Shown: positions 8,303 to 17,582 of the stretch, in pieces
Numbering within the stretch: the stretch's first letter is position 1
How the letters are laid out: each line of letters opens with the position of its first letter
Assembly: GCA_002066995.1 (NCBI GenBank)
Contig: MWTC01000054.1
Location: 1 to 57,314, forward strand
DNA: 57,314 nt
Reading direction: 5' to 3'
From: Sphingobacteriales bacterium UTBCD1
Lineage (GTDB): Bacteria > Bacteroidota > Bacteroidia > Chitinophagales > Chitinophagaceae
Made by a program: the position numbers and the translations under genes
The notes under the pieces: model-generated
Databases searched by the model: none
The model's input: the letters and a program-made list of their open reading frames with translations, nothing else
What the model was told of the DNA's origin: nothing

Positions 8303-10567
8303 TTAATTGATTTCTATTTCGTCGGCAAAGAGCCATGATTCATATCCGGCACCGGGATAACCGGATGGAATGTTTCCTGTATTTTTTGCCAGCACTCTGA
8401 CGTATCGGGTATTTGTGAGTAAAAAATTAACATGAATGACGCCGTTCTTTCCATTTGTGATTTTAAAATCATCGGAGCTTTTTACGGAAGTGAAATTTTT
8501 TCCGTCTCCCGAAACAAAGACTTCAACATATTTTGGAGGCCATATCCAGCTGCTCAGGTCCTTCATTGTATGAACAGTGACGTTGCTGATGTATTGCATT
8601 GTCCCAAGATCGATCGTTGCATCGCAATCAGATCCTAAAAAGCCGAGCAATTGTGATGTTCTTGTAATGCCTCTTTCATTCCATACTCCGTTGACAAGAG
8701 TGAAAGGGCCATCACCGGGAAAATTTTTTGACGGTTCATTTGCCAGGGTAATTTTTTTACCGGTAGCTTTATTGAAATTAAAATCCTGTCTTACTTCAAA
8801 TGTCCGGTTGTCCAGGTTGAAATATCCTCTTGCCCGAACAGTTTTTTGAATGAGTTGTGGCCCGGTATATCCCCATACAGAATCGCTGCCGGCAAAGGTC
8901 ATGAACATTTTCTTATTGAACTTGTTTTCAATTTTCCAGAGTACACCGTTATAATCCTTACCGGGAAGCACGGATGTTTTTAACTCGAAATATGCTTTAC
9001 TGTATTTTGTATTCCAAAGATCATATCTTTTAAATTGTACCATTAATCTTTTTTCAAAATCCCCCCAGTCCCGGTTTTGTTTCTGGCTCCACAACACTTC
9101 ACTCAGGGCACTCATGCGTGGAAAGATCATGTATTCTACCTTACCCGGGTTTGAAATGTATTCTGTCCATAAATTCCCCTGCGCTCCTAATATATATTTT
9201 GCCTGGTCGGCATTCAATGATGCAGGAACCGGCTCATAGCTATAAACCTTATCAACAGGAATGTAGCCGCCAATTGTCAATGAATCTTCCTGTTCACTTT
9301 GAGAGTGGTCAAAATAGCACCAGTCCCCGGGAGTCATGATTACGTAGTGATTTTGCTTCGCTGCATCAATGCCTCCCTGCTCCCCCCTCCAGCTCATCAC
9401 AGTGGCGTTCGGCGCCAATCCGCCTTCAAGAATTTCATCCCAGCCAATGACGGATCGTCCTTTGCTGTTCACATATTTTTCAATCCGTTGAATGAAGTAA
9501 CTCTGCAAAGCATGTTCGTCTTTTAGTTTTTCAGTCCTCATTCTCCTTTGACAGACCGGGCAGGTTTTCCACCTTGTCTTTGGACATTCATCACCGCCAA
9601 TATGAATATACTTGGAAGGGAAAAGAGCGATGACTTCATCCAGTACATCCTGCAGAAATTTATATGTGGAATCATTGCCAGCACAAAATACATCGTCGAA
9701 AACACCCCAGGTTTGCTGCACTTCGTAAGGGCCTTTTGTACATCCTAAAAAAGGGTATGATGCCAGTGCTGCGGATGCATGCCCCGGCATTTCGATCTCA
9801 GGTACCACTGTGATGTAACGGTCTGCCGCATATTTCACAATTTCTTTTATCTGTTCCTGGCTATAAAATCCGCCATAATGAATGCTATCATTCCCGGTAC
9901 CGGGGAAACTGCCGATGATAGTTCCATTTCTCCATGCACCCACCTGGGTGAGTTTAGGATATTTTTTTAATTCAATTCTCCAGCCCTGGTCATCCGTAAG
10001 ATGCCAGTGGAAATAGTTCATCTTATGCAGAGCGATCCAGTCAATGTATTGCTTAATAAAATCAACTGAGAAAAAATGACGGCAGCAATCAAGATGCATG
10101 CCTCTGTAAGAAAAACGGGGATAATCCGTAATCTCACAATATGGAACAGGCAGGCGAATAGAACTTCCCGGAGCGGGAAGAAGCTGTATCAAGGTTTGAA
10201 TTCCGTAAAAGACCGAATTTGCATTATCACCTGAGATGGAAATACCGTTTGCATCCACTGTCAATTTATATCCGCCCTGAACGGTAGTAAATGGATTTGA
10301 AAGACTCAACCGGATCACATTATTGCCCAGCGTGGTAGAAGAGGTTCTGAGCTTAATACTGTAAAAACGGTCCAGGTAATCATTCAGGAAGTTTATGGAT
10401 TTACCGAAGTCGTCCCCTTCTGCAACTATCGGCGTCCCTGCATTGACAATAATAAATGCATTCGATTTTGTTTGTTTAACTGAAACAGGCTGTGGGATAA
10501 TATTTATTTCCTGGGCACGGACAAAAAAAGAGGTAAAGATCAAACCTGCGAAAAAGATTTTTTTCAT
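8303..10567 (-). CDS. Beta-N-acetylhexosaminidase, GH20, with C-terminal discoidin domain
   Basis: This exported hexosaminidase removes terminal GlcNAc or GalNAc from oligosaccharides. Numbered from the longer start at 10582, it has a signal peptide ending near FFVRAQ, a GH20b domain (about 25-150) and a GH20 catalytic barrel (about 155-500, PF00728). The acid/assisting pair Asp331-Glu332 sits in HIGGDECPK. A linker is followed by a discoidin/F5-8 type C domain (about 625-759) likely to bind carbohydrate. The ATG at 10567 (MKKIFFAG) gives a cleaner signal peptide. The ATG at 10582 overlaps the upstream stop as ATGA, so coupling to the upstream paralogue is possible. Confidence 0.93.
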   Translation of the reverse strand: MKKIFFAGLIFTSFFVRAQEINIIPQPVSVKQTKSNAFIIVNAGTPIVAEGDDFGKSINFLNDYLDRFYSIKLRTSSTTLGNNVIRLSLSNPFTTVQGGYKLTVDANGISISGDNANSVFYGIQTLIQLLPAPGSSIRLPVPYCEITDYPRFSYRGMHLDCCRHFFSVDFIKQYIDWIALHKMNYFHWHLTDDQGWRIELKKYPKLTQVGAWRNGTIIGSFPGTGNDSIHYGGFYSQEQIKEIVKYAADRYITVVPEIEMPGHASAALASYPFLGCTKGPYEVQQTWGVFDDVFCAGNDSTYKFLQDVLDEVIALFPSKYIHIGGDECPKTRWKTCPVCQRRMRTEKLKDEHALQSYFIQRIEKYVNSKGRSVIGWDEILEGGLAPNATVMSWRGEQGGIDAAKQNHYVIMTPGDWCYFDHSQSEQEDSLTIGGYIPVDKVYSYEPVPASLNADQAKYILGAQGNLWTEYISNPGKVEYMIFPRMSALSEVLWSQKQNRDWGDFEKRLMVQFKRYDLWNTKYSKAYFELKTSVLPGKDYNGVLWKIENKFNKKMFMTFAGSDSVWGYTGPQLIQKTVRARGYFNLDNRTFEVRQDFNFNKATGKKITLANEPSKNFPGDGPFTLVNGVWNERGITRTSQLLGFLGSDCDATIDLGTMQYISNVTVHTMKDLSSWIWPPKYVEVFVSGDGKNFTSVKSSDDFKITNGKNGVIHVNFLLTNTRYVRVLAKNTGNIPSGYPGAGYESWLFADEIEIN

Positions 10568-10578
10568 TACAGCTGTAA

Positions 10579-12177
10579 TCATAGAGGGGTTTTACAATAA
10601 TTTACCTGCCAAAGATCATATCTTTTATATTGTGTTGCCATTCTTTTTTTAAAATCATTCCAGTTGCGATCTTCTTTCCGGCTCCAGACCACTTCACTCA
10701 ATGCGCTGATGCGGGGAAAGATCATATATTCTACTTTTCTTTCATTACTGATATATTCTGTCCACAAATTCCCCTGTGCTCCTAAAATGTATTTTGACTG
10801 TTGGGTATTCAATTCTTTAGGAACCGGATCATAGTTATACACGTTCACTGTGGGATTATACCCGCCTGCAGTCAGGGAGTCATCGTTTTTCAGTTGAGAA
10901 CGGTTCAGGTAAAGAGGATTATCCGGTGTCATGATCACAAAATGATTTTGTTTAGCTGCTTCAATACCTCCTTTTTCGCCCCGCCAGCTCATCACTACCG
11001 CATTGGGCGCCAGCCCGCCTTCCAGTATCTCATCCCAGCCGATGATCGTTCTTCCTCTACTGTTCACAAATTTTTCTATTCGTTGAATAAAATAACTTTG
11101 TAATTCGTGCGCATCTTTCATCCCTTTTTCCTTCATCAATTGCCGGCAGAACTCACTGTTTTGCCACCAGATCTTGCTCACTTCATCACCTCCAATATGA
11201 ATGTATTTTGAAGGAAACAGTTGCATTACTTCATCCAGGACATTTTCCATGAACTTAAATGTGTATTCGGTAGGGGAGAGCACATTATTGAATTTGCCGA
11301 ATATGCCCCAGGTCTGCGCAACAGTATAAACGCTGTCCGGTCTTGTACCCAATTGCGGATAAGCCGCAAGGGCAGCCATATCGTGGCCCGGTATGTCAAT
11401 TTCGGGAACGACCGTAATAAAACGGTCTGATGCATATTTTACAATTTCTCTGATCTGTTCCCGGGTATAATATCCGCCATAACGGATGCCGTCATTTCCG
11501 GTGCCCGGATATTTACCGATTATTGTTCCGTCCCTCCATGCCCCGATCTCTGTCAGTTTAGGATATTTCTTTATTTCAATTCTCCAGCCCTGGTCATCGG
11601 TCAGGTGCCAGTGAAAATAATTCATCTTATGCAGTGCGATAAAATCAATATATCTTTTTACATAGTCAACAGAAAAAAAATGGCGGCTGACATCGAGGTG
11701 CATTCCGCGGTAAGGAAAGCGGGGAAAGTCTGAGATCGTCACTGCAGGGATTTTGAGTTGCTGATCACCGGTTGCCGTTTTAAGGTCCGTTGGCAAAAGC
11801 TGGATCAGAGTTTGCACTCCTCTGAAAGTTCCTGCTGCAGTGTTTCCGGTCAATGAAACTGAATTTTTATTGACCATTAAATGATAACCTTCGGGACCTT
11901 TGGCGCTGTTCTCATTTTTATGATTGAATGAAATAAAATTTTCTTTTGCCTCTTTAATGATCTTTAATTCTATCCCATAAAATTTTTTCAGGTAATCATT
12001 GAAAAAATCTGCAGAATGCCTGTCAGAGTCATTGTTAATGAGAACAGATGTTTTACCGGATAAAACAAACTCACCGCTGCCGGATTTCATTTCAACCGGT
12101 TTGGGGATGATATTTACTGGCTGGGGATACACCTTCGTAAATAAAATGATGGAAAAGAGGAAGATCGTTTTTTTCAT
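10579..12177 (-). CDS. Beta-N-acetylhexosaminidase, GH20, without the C-terminal extension
   Basis: This 532-residue exported GH20 enzyme is closely similar to the adjacent downstream gene throughout the signal peptide, GH20b (about 20-150) and catalytic barrel. Both copies share HKMNYFHWHLTDDQGWRIE, VVPEI and HIGGDE, here with Asp331-Glu332. It stops right after KRYDLWQVNY, at the point where its neighbour continues into a linker and a discoidin domain. It is therefore a core-only paralogue, probably from a tandem duplication. Its catalytic residues are intact, so it should be active. It is the first of the GH20 pair in the minus-strand transcript. Confidence 0.93.
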   Translation of the reverse strand: MKKTIFLFSIILFTKVYPQPVNIIPKPVEMKSGSGEFVLSGKTSVLINNDSDRHSADFFNDYLKKFYGIELKIIKEAKENFISFNHKNENSAKGPEGYHLMVNKNSVSLTGNTAAGTFRGVQTLIQLLPTDLKTATGDQQLKIPAVTISDFPRFPYRGMHLDVSRHFFSVDYVKRYIDFIALHKMNYFHWHLTDDQGWRIEIKKYPKLTEIGAWRDGTIIGKYPGTGNDGIRYGGYYTREQIREIVKYASDRFITVVPEIDIPGHDMAALAAYPQLGTRPDSVYTVAQTWGIFGKFNNVLSPTEYTFKFMENVLDEVMQLFPSKYIHIGGDEVSKIWWQNSEFCRQLMKEKGMKDAHELQSYFIQRIEKFVNSRGRTIIGWDEILEGGLAPNAVVMSWRGEKGGIEAAKQNHFVIMTPDNPLYLNRSQLKNDDSLTAGGYNPTVNVYNYDPVPKELNTQQSKYILGAQGNLWTEYISNERKVEYMIFPRISALSEVVWSRKEDRNWNDFKKRMATQYKRYDLWQVNYCKTPL

Positions 12178-12361
12178 TTATGAGGTTTATTTAATGAACT
12201 ACAAAGCAAGTGTAATTCCAAAATACTTTTTGAGTTTTTAAGGTAAATATTTTATAAATGTTCACCGGTTATGAATTCCGGGATTTCAATCATTATTTTA
12301 TGCAGGGCTGTAATACTTCTTTTTCTTGTAATTTAATTTGCATATTGCAACAATTACCAGA

Positions 12362-14248
12362 TCAATTAGTGACCGGCAATATGATATTTGAAGGGTGATT
12401 GGCATCATGATAGATCCTTATCGTAGCTTTTTGAAAATCACTTTTATCGGCTTCAGGTATCTTCATGAATTTTTGCGGGTTCCTGTCAACAATGGGAAAC
12501 CAACTGCTTTGCACCTGCACCATGATACGGTGCCCTTTCCTGAATGTATGCGCTATCTCGTTCAGGTCAAAGGACACTTCTTCCACCTTCCCGGGAGTAA
12601 AAGGTTCAGGCTTTTCATAACTGTTCCTGAATTTTCCCCGGAACACTTCTGCTCTAACCATTCTTTCAAAACCACCCATCTGAAAATTTCTTGGGTTGGG
12701 ATCGGGGTTGGGTTCATCATCCGGCAGCACATCTATCAGTTTTACGATAAAGTCTGCATCTGTTCCTGTGGTGGACACAAACAAATTTGCCCTTAATCTT
12801 CCTGTTACTGTCAGATCATTGGTAAGCACATCAGATTTGAAAGTGACCACCTCCGGGTATTTCTCTGCGAACCTCTGGTCTTCCACCAGGTATTCATTAT
12901 TTCTCCGGGCAAACACCCCGTTGGTGTAAGGAACAGGCCTGTCGGGATCACTTATATATTCATTGAATCCGTTGCTTTGTTTTGGTTTTTGAGTGGAAAG
13001 TTTTCCTTCGCCCTGAAAATAGAAAGATGTATTGATCGCATTCTTCGGCGGCCAGGTGGGGTATTCTTTCCATTTGTTAGTTCCCGTTTCAAAAACAGTT
13101 GTTTCCGCTAATTTGAAATCGCCTTTTCCCTTCAGATAATGATCAAAGAAGCCGGTTTCGATCTTTCTGTAATATTCATTCAGATTGCTCCCGAAATCAT
13201 AGCTTCCGAATTTTGTCCAGGAGTTGCCCGCCCATCCTCCGTGTGTCCACGGTCCCATGATGATACGGTTATCATTACCGGGAGTCTGTTTTTCAATCGC
13301 TTCATAAGTTCTCAGAGCTCCGAACATGTCTTCAGCATCGAACCATCCGCCAACGACCAGCACGGCAGGCTTCACATTTTTTAAATGCGGCCTGATGTTT
13401 CTGGACTGCCAGAACTCATCATAAGTATCATGTTGCAATGTTTGGCCCCAGATGCCTTTGCCGTCAAAATATTTGGGACTATTGGCTTCTTTCAATGTTC
13501 CCATGTCCAGGAAGAACTGATAGGCATTATTATAACGCACACTGAACAATGGTTTGTAGTTATCGCCGGCTTCGTTTCTTTCTCCATCGAAATAACTGTA
13601 AAATCCAAAGTTGTCCAGAAGAAAATATGCTCCATTATGGTTGCAGTCGTCACCGATGAATTCATCAGTCACCGGCGCCTGGGGTGAGACGGCTTTGATG
13701 GCAGGATGCGCATCGGGCAGAGATGCGGTTGCATAAAATCCCGGGTAAGAAATTCCATACAATCCTACCTTGCCATTGTTATTTGTGTTTTTCAGCAGCC
13801 ATTCAATCGCATCATAGGCGTCGCTGCTCTCATCTACATCTTTTTTTCCTGCTTGCCCTGCGGACAGGGATCTTTTATTGTCTATTGCCGGGGTCATTTC
13901 CTGGAAAACACCTTCACTTTTATATCTGCCACGCACATCCTGGTAAACAAAAATATATTTCTCTTTCATCAGGTCAGTGTTTGGGCCAAGTCTTCCCGGG
14001 AAATTATTTTCTCCGTATGGCGAACAGGAATAGGGCGTTCGCTCCATCAGGATAGGGTAGGGTTGTGTATTGTCTTTTGGTTCATAGATGGAAGTAAACA
14101 ACCGTGCCCCGTCACGCATTGTGATCATCACCTCTCTCTTTGTATAATTATCTTTTACATATTGCTGATCGCCCCTTGGCTGGGCACAGGCAGATAATAT
14201 TTGAACAAAAAGGAAAGGAGCGGATAAAAACCTGAAAAAACTTTTCAT
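12362..14248 (-). CDS. CocE/NonD family hydrolase, lipoprotein (copy 2)
   Basis: This 628-residue alpha/beta hydrolase belongs to the X-Pro dipeptidyl-peptidase S15/CocE group (PF02129 then PF08530). The nucleophile is Ser167 in YGISYPGFY; VVGGWFDAEDMFG and GPWTHGGW carry the likely Asp and His of the triad. The C-terminal jelly-roll starts at about residue 410. Residues 1-20 are a lipoprotein signal ending in LSAC, so Cys21 is lipidated. The TTG at 14254 is an alternative start, but the ATG at 14248 is preferred. It lies two bases after the stop of its paralogue. Substrates in this family are esters, amides or N-terminal-blocked peptides; which applies here is unknown. Confidence 0.9.
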   Translation of the reverse strand: MKSFFRFLSAPFLFVQILSACAQPRGDQQYVKDNYTKREVMITMRDGARLFTSIYEPKDNTQPYPILMERTPYSCSPYGENNFPGRLGPNTDLMKEKYIFVYQDVRGRYKSEGVFQEMTPAIDNKRSLSAGQAGKKDVDESSDAYDAIEWLLKNTNNNGKVGLYGISYPGFYATASLPDAHPAIKAVSPQAPVTDEFIGDDCNHNGAYFLLDNFGFYSYFDGERNEAGDNYKPLFSVRYNNAYQFFLDMGTLKEANSPKYFDGKGIWGQTLQHDTYDEFWQSRNIRPHLKNVKPAVLVVGGWFDAEDMFGALRTYEAIEKQTPGNDNRIIMGPWTHGGWAGNSWTKFGSYDFGSNLNEYYRKIETGFFDHYLKGKGDFKLAETTVFETGTNKWKEYPTWPPKNAINTSFYFQGEGKLSTQKPKQSNGFNEYISDPDRPVPYTNGVFARRNNEYLVEDQRFAEKYPEVVTFKSDVLTNDLTVTGRLRANLFVSTTGTDADFIVKLIDVLPDDEPNPDPNPRNFQMGGFERMVRAEVFRGKFRNSYEKPEPFTPGKVEEVSFDLNEIAHTFRKGHRIMVQVQSSWFPIVDRNPQKFMKIPEADKSDFQKATIRIYHDANHPSNIILPVTN

Positions 14249-14250
14249 TA

Positions 14251-16155
14251 TCAATTTTTTAATACCGGTAAAATGATATTGCTGGCATTTGCCGCATCGT
14301 GAAAGATCCGGATAGTTGATTTGATGAAATCTTTATCATCGCATTCATAGATGTTCACAAACTGCTGCGGGTTGCGGTCAGCCAATGGGAACCAACTGCT
14401 TTGTATCTGTATCATCAACCGGTGCCCTTTTTTGAATGTATGAGAGATATCCGGCAGATTATATTTTACCGTTTCCACTTTGTTGGGTTTAAAAGCTTCC
14501 GGGTTTGCAAAACTGTTCCTGAATCTCCCTCTCATGATCTCGCCCCTCACCAGCATTTCATAACCTCCCATCGGGTAAGCTCCGCCGGCAGTACGTCCAA
14601 ATTGAGAAGTAGTACCGGGATACCTGAAGTCGTCAGGAAAAACGTCAATGATCTTTACAATGAAATCAGCATCGGTGGTGCTGAGGCTTACTTTCAGATC
14701 AGCAGTGACAACGCCTGCCAGGGTAAGATCCTTATCCAGTATTCCTGTTTCGAAGGTCAAAACATCAGGCCTGCGTGATGCAAAACGCTGGTCATCGTCC
14801 ATGTATTCCCTTGTTCTGAAAAAATGAACATCTTCTGTATAGGGAACAGGATGTCCGGGATCGCTTATATATTCTGAAAAACTTTTCTTTGCGGTTGGTG
14901 CATTCCATGATAAACTGCCGTTATCACCCAGGTAAATTGAAGTGGGTTGAGAATTGGCAGGAGGCCATTGATCATAATGTTTCCATTCATTGGCACCTGT
15001 CATGAAAACATTGGCTTCCGCCAGGTAAGAAATATCGCCTTTACCTTTCAGAAAATAATTGAAGAACGGCATTTCGATATTATTCTGATACCAGAAAGCG
15101 GTGTTGGAATCAAATTTCACATGGCCCAGTTGTGTACCATCCTGCGATGCCCACTGGCCGTGATACCATGGTCCCATGACGATCTTGTTGAAAATAGAAG
15201 CAGGATTTTTCTTTTCAATGGCTTTATAAAGATTCCAGGCACCAAAGCAATCTTCCGCATCAAACAGGCCGCCCACTTCCAGCATTGCCGGTTTGACATT
15301 GGTCACAAAATTCCTCGGATCTCTTGCTTCCCACCAGGCATCCCTGTTCGGGTGTTGATACAATTCTTTCAAGAATGCGATGCTGTCGCCGGTCAGTTTC
15401 ATAAAATTTTTCAGAGCCCCGATCTGCAAATAAGTCTGATAGTTGTCATTCATAGGAAGTTTCAGGGTGGGGCGTGGTCCTACAGTGGTTGGCTTTGGTC
15501 TAGGGAAACCGAAGCCACCCGAATAAAATGTAAATCCATCCATCACAAATAATGCCCCATTATGATGGAAATCGTCTCCCTGGAACCAATCTGTAACCGG
15601 AGCCTGAGGGCTAACTGCTTTTAATGCGGGATGGCCACTCAGTGCAGCCATGGTGGAATAAAATCCGGGATAAGAAATTCCCATCACGCCCACCTTCTCA
15701 TTGTTGTACGGAAGATTTTTTACCATCCAGTCAATTGCATCATAAGTGTCGCTTGCTTCATCAATATCGGTATTGGCCTTTTTATCGGGATTAAAAGGAC
15801 GTACATCCACAAATTCTCCTTCACTCATCCATCGTCCCCGTACATCCTGTGTTACAAAAATATAATGCTCCCTTGCGTAATAACGGTAATGCGACATCCA
15901 TAGCCTTGCACTGAAGTTCTCTTCGCCGTAAGGTGCGCAGGAATATGGCGTACGCTGCATCAGGATAGGGTGTTTCTCCGTCGTGTCTTTGGGCAGGTAA
16001 ATGGAAGTGAACAATTTTACTCCGTCCCGCATGGGTATGTACACTTCTTTTTTATAATAATTTTCACGGATCCAGGCAGAATCCTGTGAGTTGACTTGTG
16101 CAATTGCCAGGTAAGGGATCAATAAAAAAATGAGGGGGAATAATTTTCGTGCCAT
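14251..16155 (-). CDS. CocE/NonD family hydrolase, secreted (copy 1)
   Basis: This 634-residue paralogue of the following gene has the same S15/CocE architecture. A signal peptide (about 1-19, ending AIAQ) has no lipobox cysteine. The alpha/beta hydrolase domain carries Ser161 in MGISYPGFY, VGGLFDAEDCFGAW for the acidic residue and GPWYHGQW for histidine. A C-terminal beta domain (PF08530) follows. The two copies differ in sorting: this one should be soluble in the periplasm or secreted, the other lipid-anchored. It appears to be the first gene of the leftward amino-sugar block. Confidence 0.9.
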   Translation of the reverse strand: MARKLFPLIFLLIPYLAIAQVNSQDSAWIRENYYKKEVYIPMRDGVKLFTSIYLPKDTTEKHPILMQRTPYSCAPYGEENFSARLWMSHYRYYAREHYIFVTQDVRGRWMSEGEFVDVRPFNPDKKANTDIDEASDTYDAIDWMVKNLPYNNEKVGVMGISYPGFYSTMAALSGHPALKAVSPQAPVTDWFQGDDFHHNGALFVMDGFTFYSGGFGFPRPKPTTVGPRPTLKLPMNDNYQTYLQIGALKNFMKLTGDSIAFLKELYQHPNRDAWWEARDPRNFVTNVKPAMLEVGGLFDAEDCFGAWNLYKAIEKKNPASIFNKIVMGPWYHGQWASQDGTQLGHVKFDSNTAFWYQNNIEMPFFNYFLKGKGDISYLAEANVFMTGANEWKHYDQWPPANSQPTSIYLGDNGSLSWNAPTAKKSFSEYISDPGHPVPYTEDVHFFRTREYMDDDQRFASRRPDVLTFETGILDKDLTLAGVVTADLKVSLSTTDADFIVKIIDVFPDDFRYPGTTSQFGRTAGGAYPMGGYEMLVRGEIMRGRFRNSFANPEAFKPNKVETVKYNLPDISHTFKKGHRLMIQIQSSWFPLADRNPQQFVNIYECDDKDFIKSTIRIFHDAANASNIILPVLKN

Positions 16156-16217
16156 AATGTATTTAGTTTTGGGTGCTTAAATTTAGGCATTCTGAAATAT
16201 TAACGGACAAAAATTAT

Positions 16218-16697
16218 ATGAACGACAAAAAAGAGATCATCAATAGATTTTATTCTGCATTTCAAAAACTGGATCATGAGGCAATGAATGGCTGCTACAG
16301 CGATGATATCGTTTTCAATGACCCGGTATTTGGTTTATTGCAGGGTGGTGAAGTGAAGGCGATGTGGAAAATGCTTTGCAGCAGCGCCAAAGATTTTTCT
16401 CTGACATATTCTGATATTCAAACAGACGATGATGAATATTTTACCTGCCAATGGAAAGCCGTCTATACTTTTCCGGGTACAGGAAGAAAAGTGGAGAACC
16501 GGGTAAAAGCATTTATGCGTATAAATGATAATAAGATCGTGGAGCACACAGATGCATTCAGTCTCAGCGCCTGGATGGCACAGGCACTAGGCTGGAAAGG
16601 AACTTTGTTCGGCTGGACAAGCCTGATGAGAAGAGGGGTGCAAAGAACAGCAAGGAAAAAGCTGGAAAGGTTTCTAGTGAAGGATAGCTTACAATAA
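16218..16697 (+). CDS. NTF2-like (SnoaL-type) fold protein
   Basis: This 159-residue cytoplasmic protein has the helix-then-cone pattern of the SnoaL/NTF2-like superfamily: an N-terminal helix INRFYSAFQKLD, then CYSDDIVFNDPVFG, then beta strands with CQWKAVYTF and VENRVKAFMRI. An arginine-rich C-terminal helix of about 40 residues follows. Family members include isomerases, hydrolases and ligand-binding proteins, so no specific reaction can be named. GTG at 16173 would add 15 residues that do not look conserved; the ATG at 16218 begins with MNDKKEIINRFY and is preferred. Confidence 0.82.
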   Translation: MNDKKEIINRFYSAFQKLDHEAMNGCYSDDIVFNDPVFGLLQGGEVKAMWKMLCSSAKDFSLTYSDIQTDDDEYFTCQWKAVYTFPGTGRKVENRVKAFMRINDNKIVEHTDAFSLSAWMAQALGWKGTLFGWTSLMRRGVQRTARKKLERFLVKDSLQ

Positions 16698-17076
16698 TAT
16701 TTTTTATGTATCCTGCGCAAAAAGTTTTTGCCTGCTATTCATTGTGGGAACAATAAAAATACTTTACTGATACCGATATGAGGATTTGATTTTTAGAAAG
16801 CATGATTTCAGGTATGTCTTTATGTTAGTAGCAGAGAAATCTCTCCGTCATCGAGTTTTACAAAAAACTGATCAGCATTCAGGTAATAAGATTGGGTTAA
16901 GCGGAGTAACCTTTTTTACTCAGGTAAAAAGATTTTGCAGCTCAATGGCCGTTTTAAAAATGCCGGTCACCATATTACCTTGGTAATAAGTGAATGTAAC
17001 TTTTACAACCTTATTAGCATATTTCTAATCAAAAATTAAAAATAACACATTCATTTTTTTTGTAAAAGAAGAAAGT
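16698..17076. other. Intergenic region, possibly decayed coding sequence
   Basis: About 380 bases with no intact gene. A 15-nt hairpin-like palindrome GCAAAAAGTTTTTGC lies at 16717-16731, without a T-run on the plus side. The frame starting at 16786 contains GNKIGLSGV, faintly like the G-box of LytS-type kinases, but the likeness is too short to rely on. Confidence 0.3.
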
Positions 17077-17570
17077 TGTTCTACCCCCTATTCTTTAGAT
17101 CACTTTTATTCATTTCATAGTTTGTTTTTCAGGCGGCATTTAGATGCAATTCCGATGGCTTGTTCCTGCCAATTCCCTGATGTGATTTAAGGTGATATTT
17201 ATTCAACCATTCTCAGATTCCTAAATACAAACTGATTCCATCTTCTGACGGAAACAGATGAATATGCTGGTATTTAATGCTGCGCCAGGATCTCTCAATA
17301 TAAATATTATCCAAGGCTCTTCCTTTACCATCCATGCTAATGGTAATTCCGTTCCCTTTAAAATATCCCACATACTGCCTGCAAGTAAGTTGGCTGCCCT
17401 GATCGCTGTTGATAATGTCAGGGCTATCAAGTTGTGCTATGGCTGTTCTAACTACTTCCAGACAATTTTCTTCATCAAGAAATGGAAGAGGAAGTGTACA
17501 TTGTATCACTGACCATGGAATTGAACACCAATGTATCGAAAACCTTACCGTAGAACAGCAGACCCGTTTT
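17077..17570 (-). mobile_element. Remnant of an IS3-family insertion sequence
   Basis: The minus strand carries the C-terminal part of an IS3-type transposase (see the pseudogene entry). It is followed by non-coding sequence with TGTTCTACCCCCTATT (plus strand, from 17077), which looks like an IS end. The left part of the element, including orfA and the N-terminal half of orfB, is missing. The boundary near 17570 is estimated from where the transposase-like reading is lost. The remnant abuts the start of the broken response regulator at 17583. Confidence 0.6.
17129..17560 (-). pseudogene. IS3-family transposase OrfB fragment (rve domain), disrupted
   Basis: The best-preserved stretch (17215-17490) reads CLEVVRTAIAQ, then IINSDQGSQLT, then GRALDNIYIERSWRSIKY. 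These are the second Asp and the Glu of the DDE integrase core (PF00665) of IS3/IS150-type OrfB. An in-frame TGA at 17213-17215 is followed in the same frame by EWLNKYHLKSHQGIGRN and a natural end LHLNAA at 17129. Upstream, the reading continues in another frame as FNSMVSDTM, so there is a frameshift near 17490. The first catalytic Asp is not recoverable. Truncation, a nonsense codon and a frameshift show that it is inactive. Confidence 0.8.
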
Positions 17571-17582
17571 AAATCCGGTACT

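Noticed and set aside
13706-14197. A 163-codon plus-strand ORF
   Set aside because: It lies wholly inside the CocE-type gene on the other strand, which has strong family motifs; the ORF has none.
16717-16731. Terminator after the NTF2-like gene
   Set aside because: The palindrome has a one-base loop and no T-run on the plus side, so it does not meet the form of an intrinsic terminator.
16786-16986. Remnant of a LytS-type sensor kinase upstream of the broken regulator
   Set aside because: GNKIGLSGV resembles the kinase G-box, and the position fits, but the likeness covers fewer than ten residues and no H-box or further ATP-site motif can be read.
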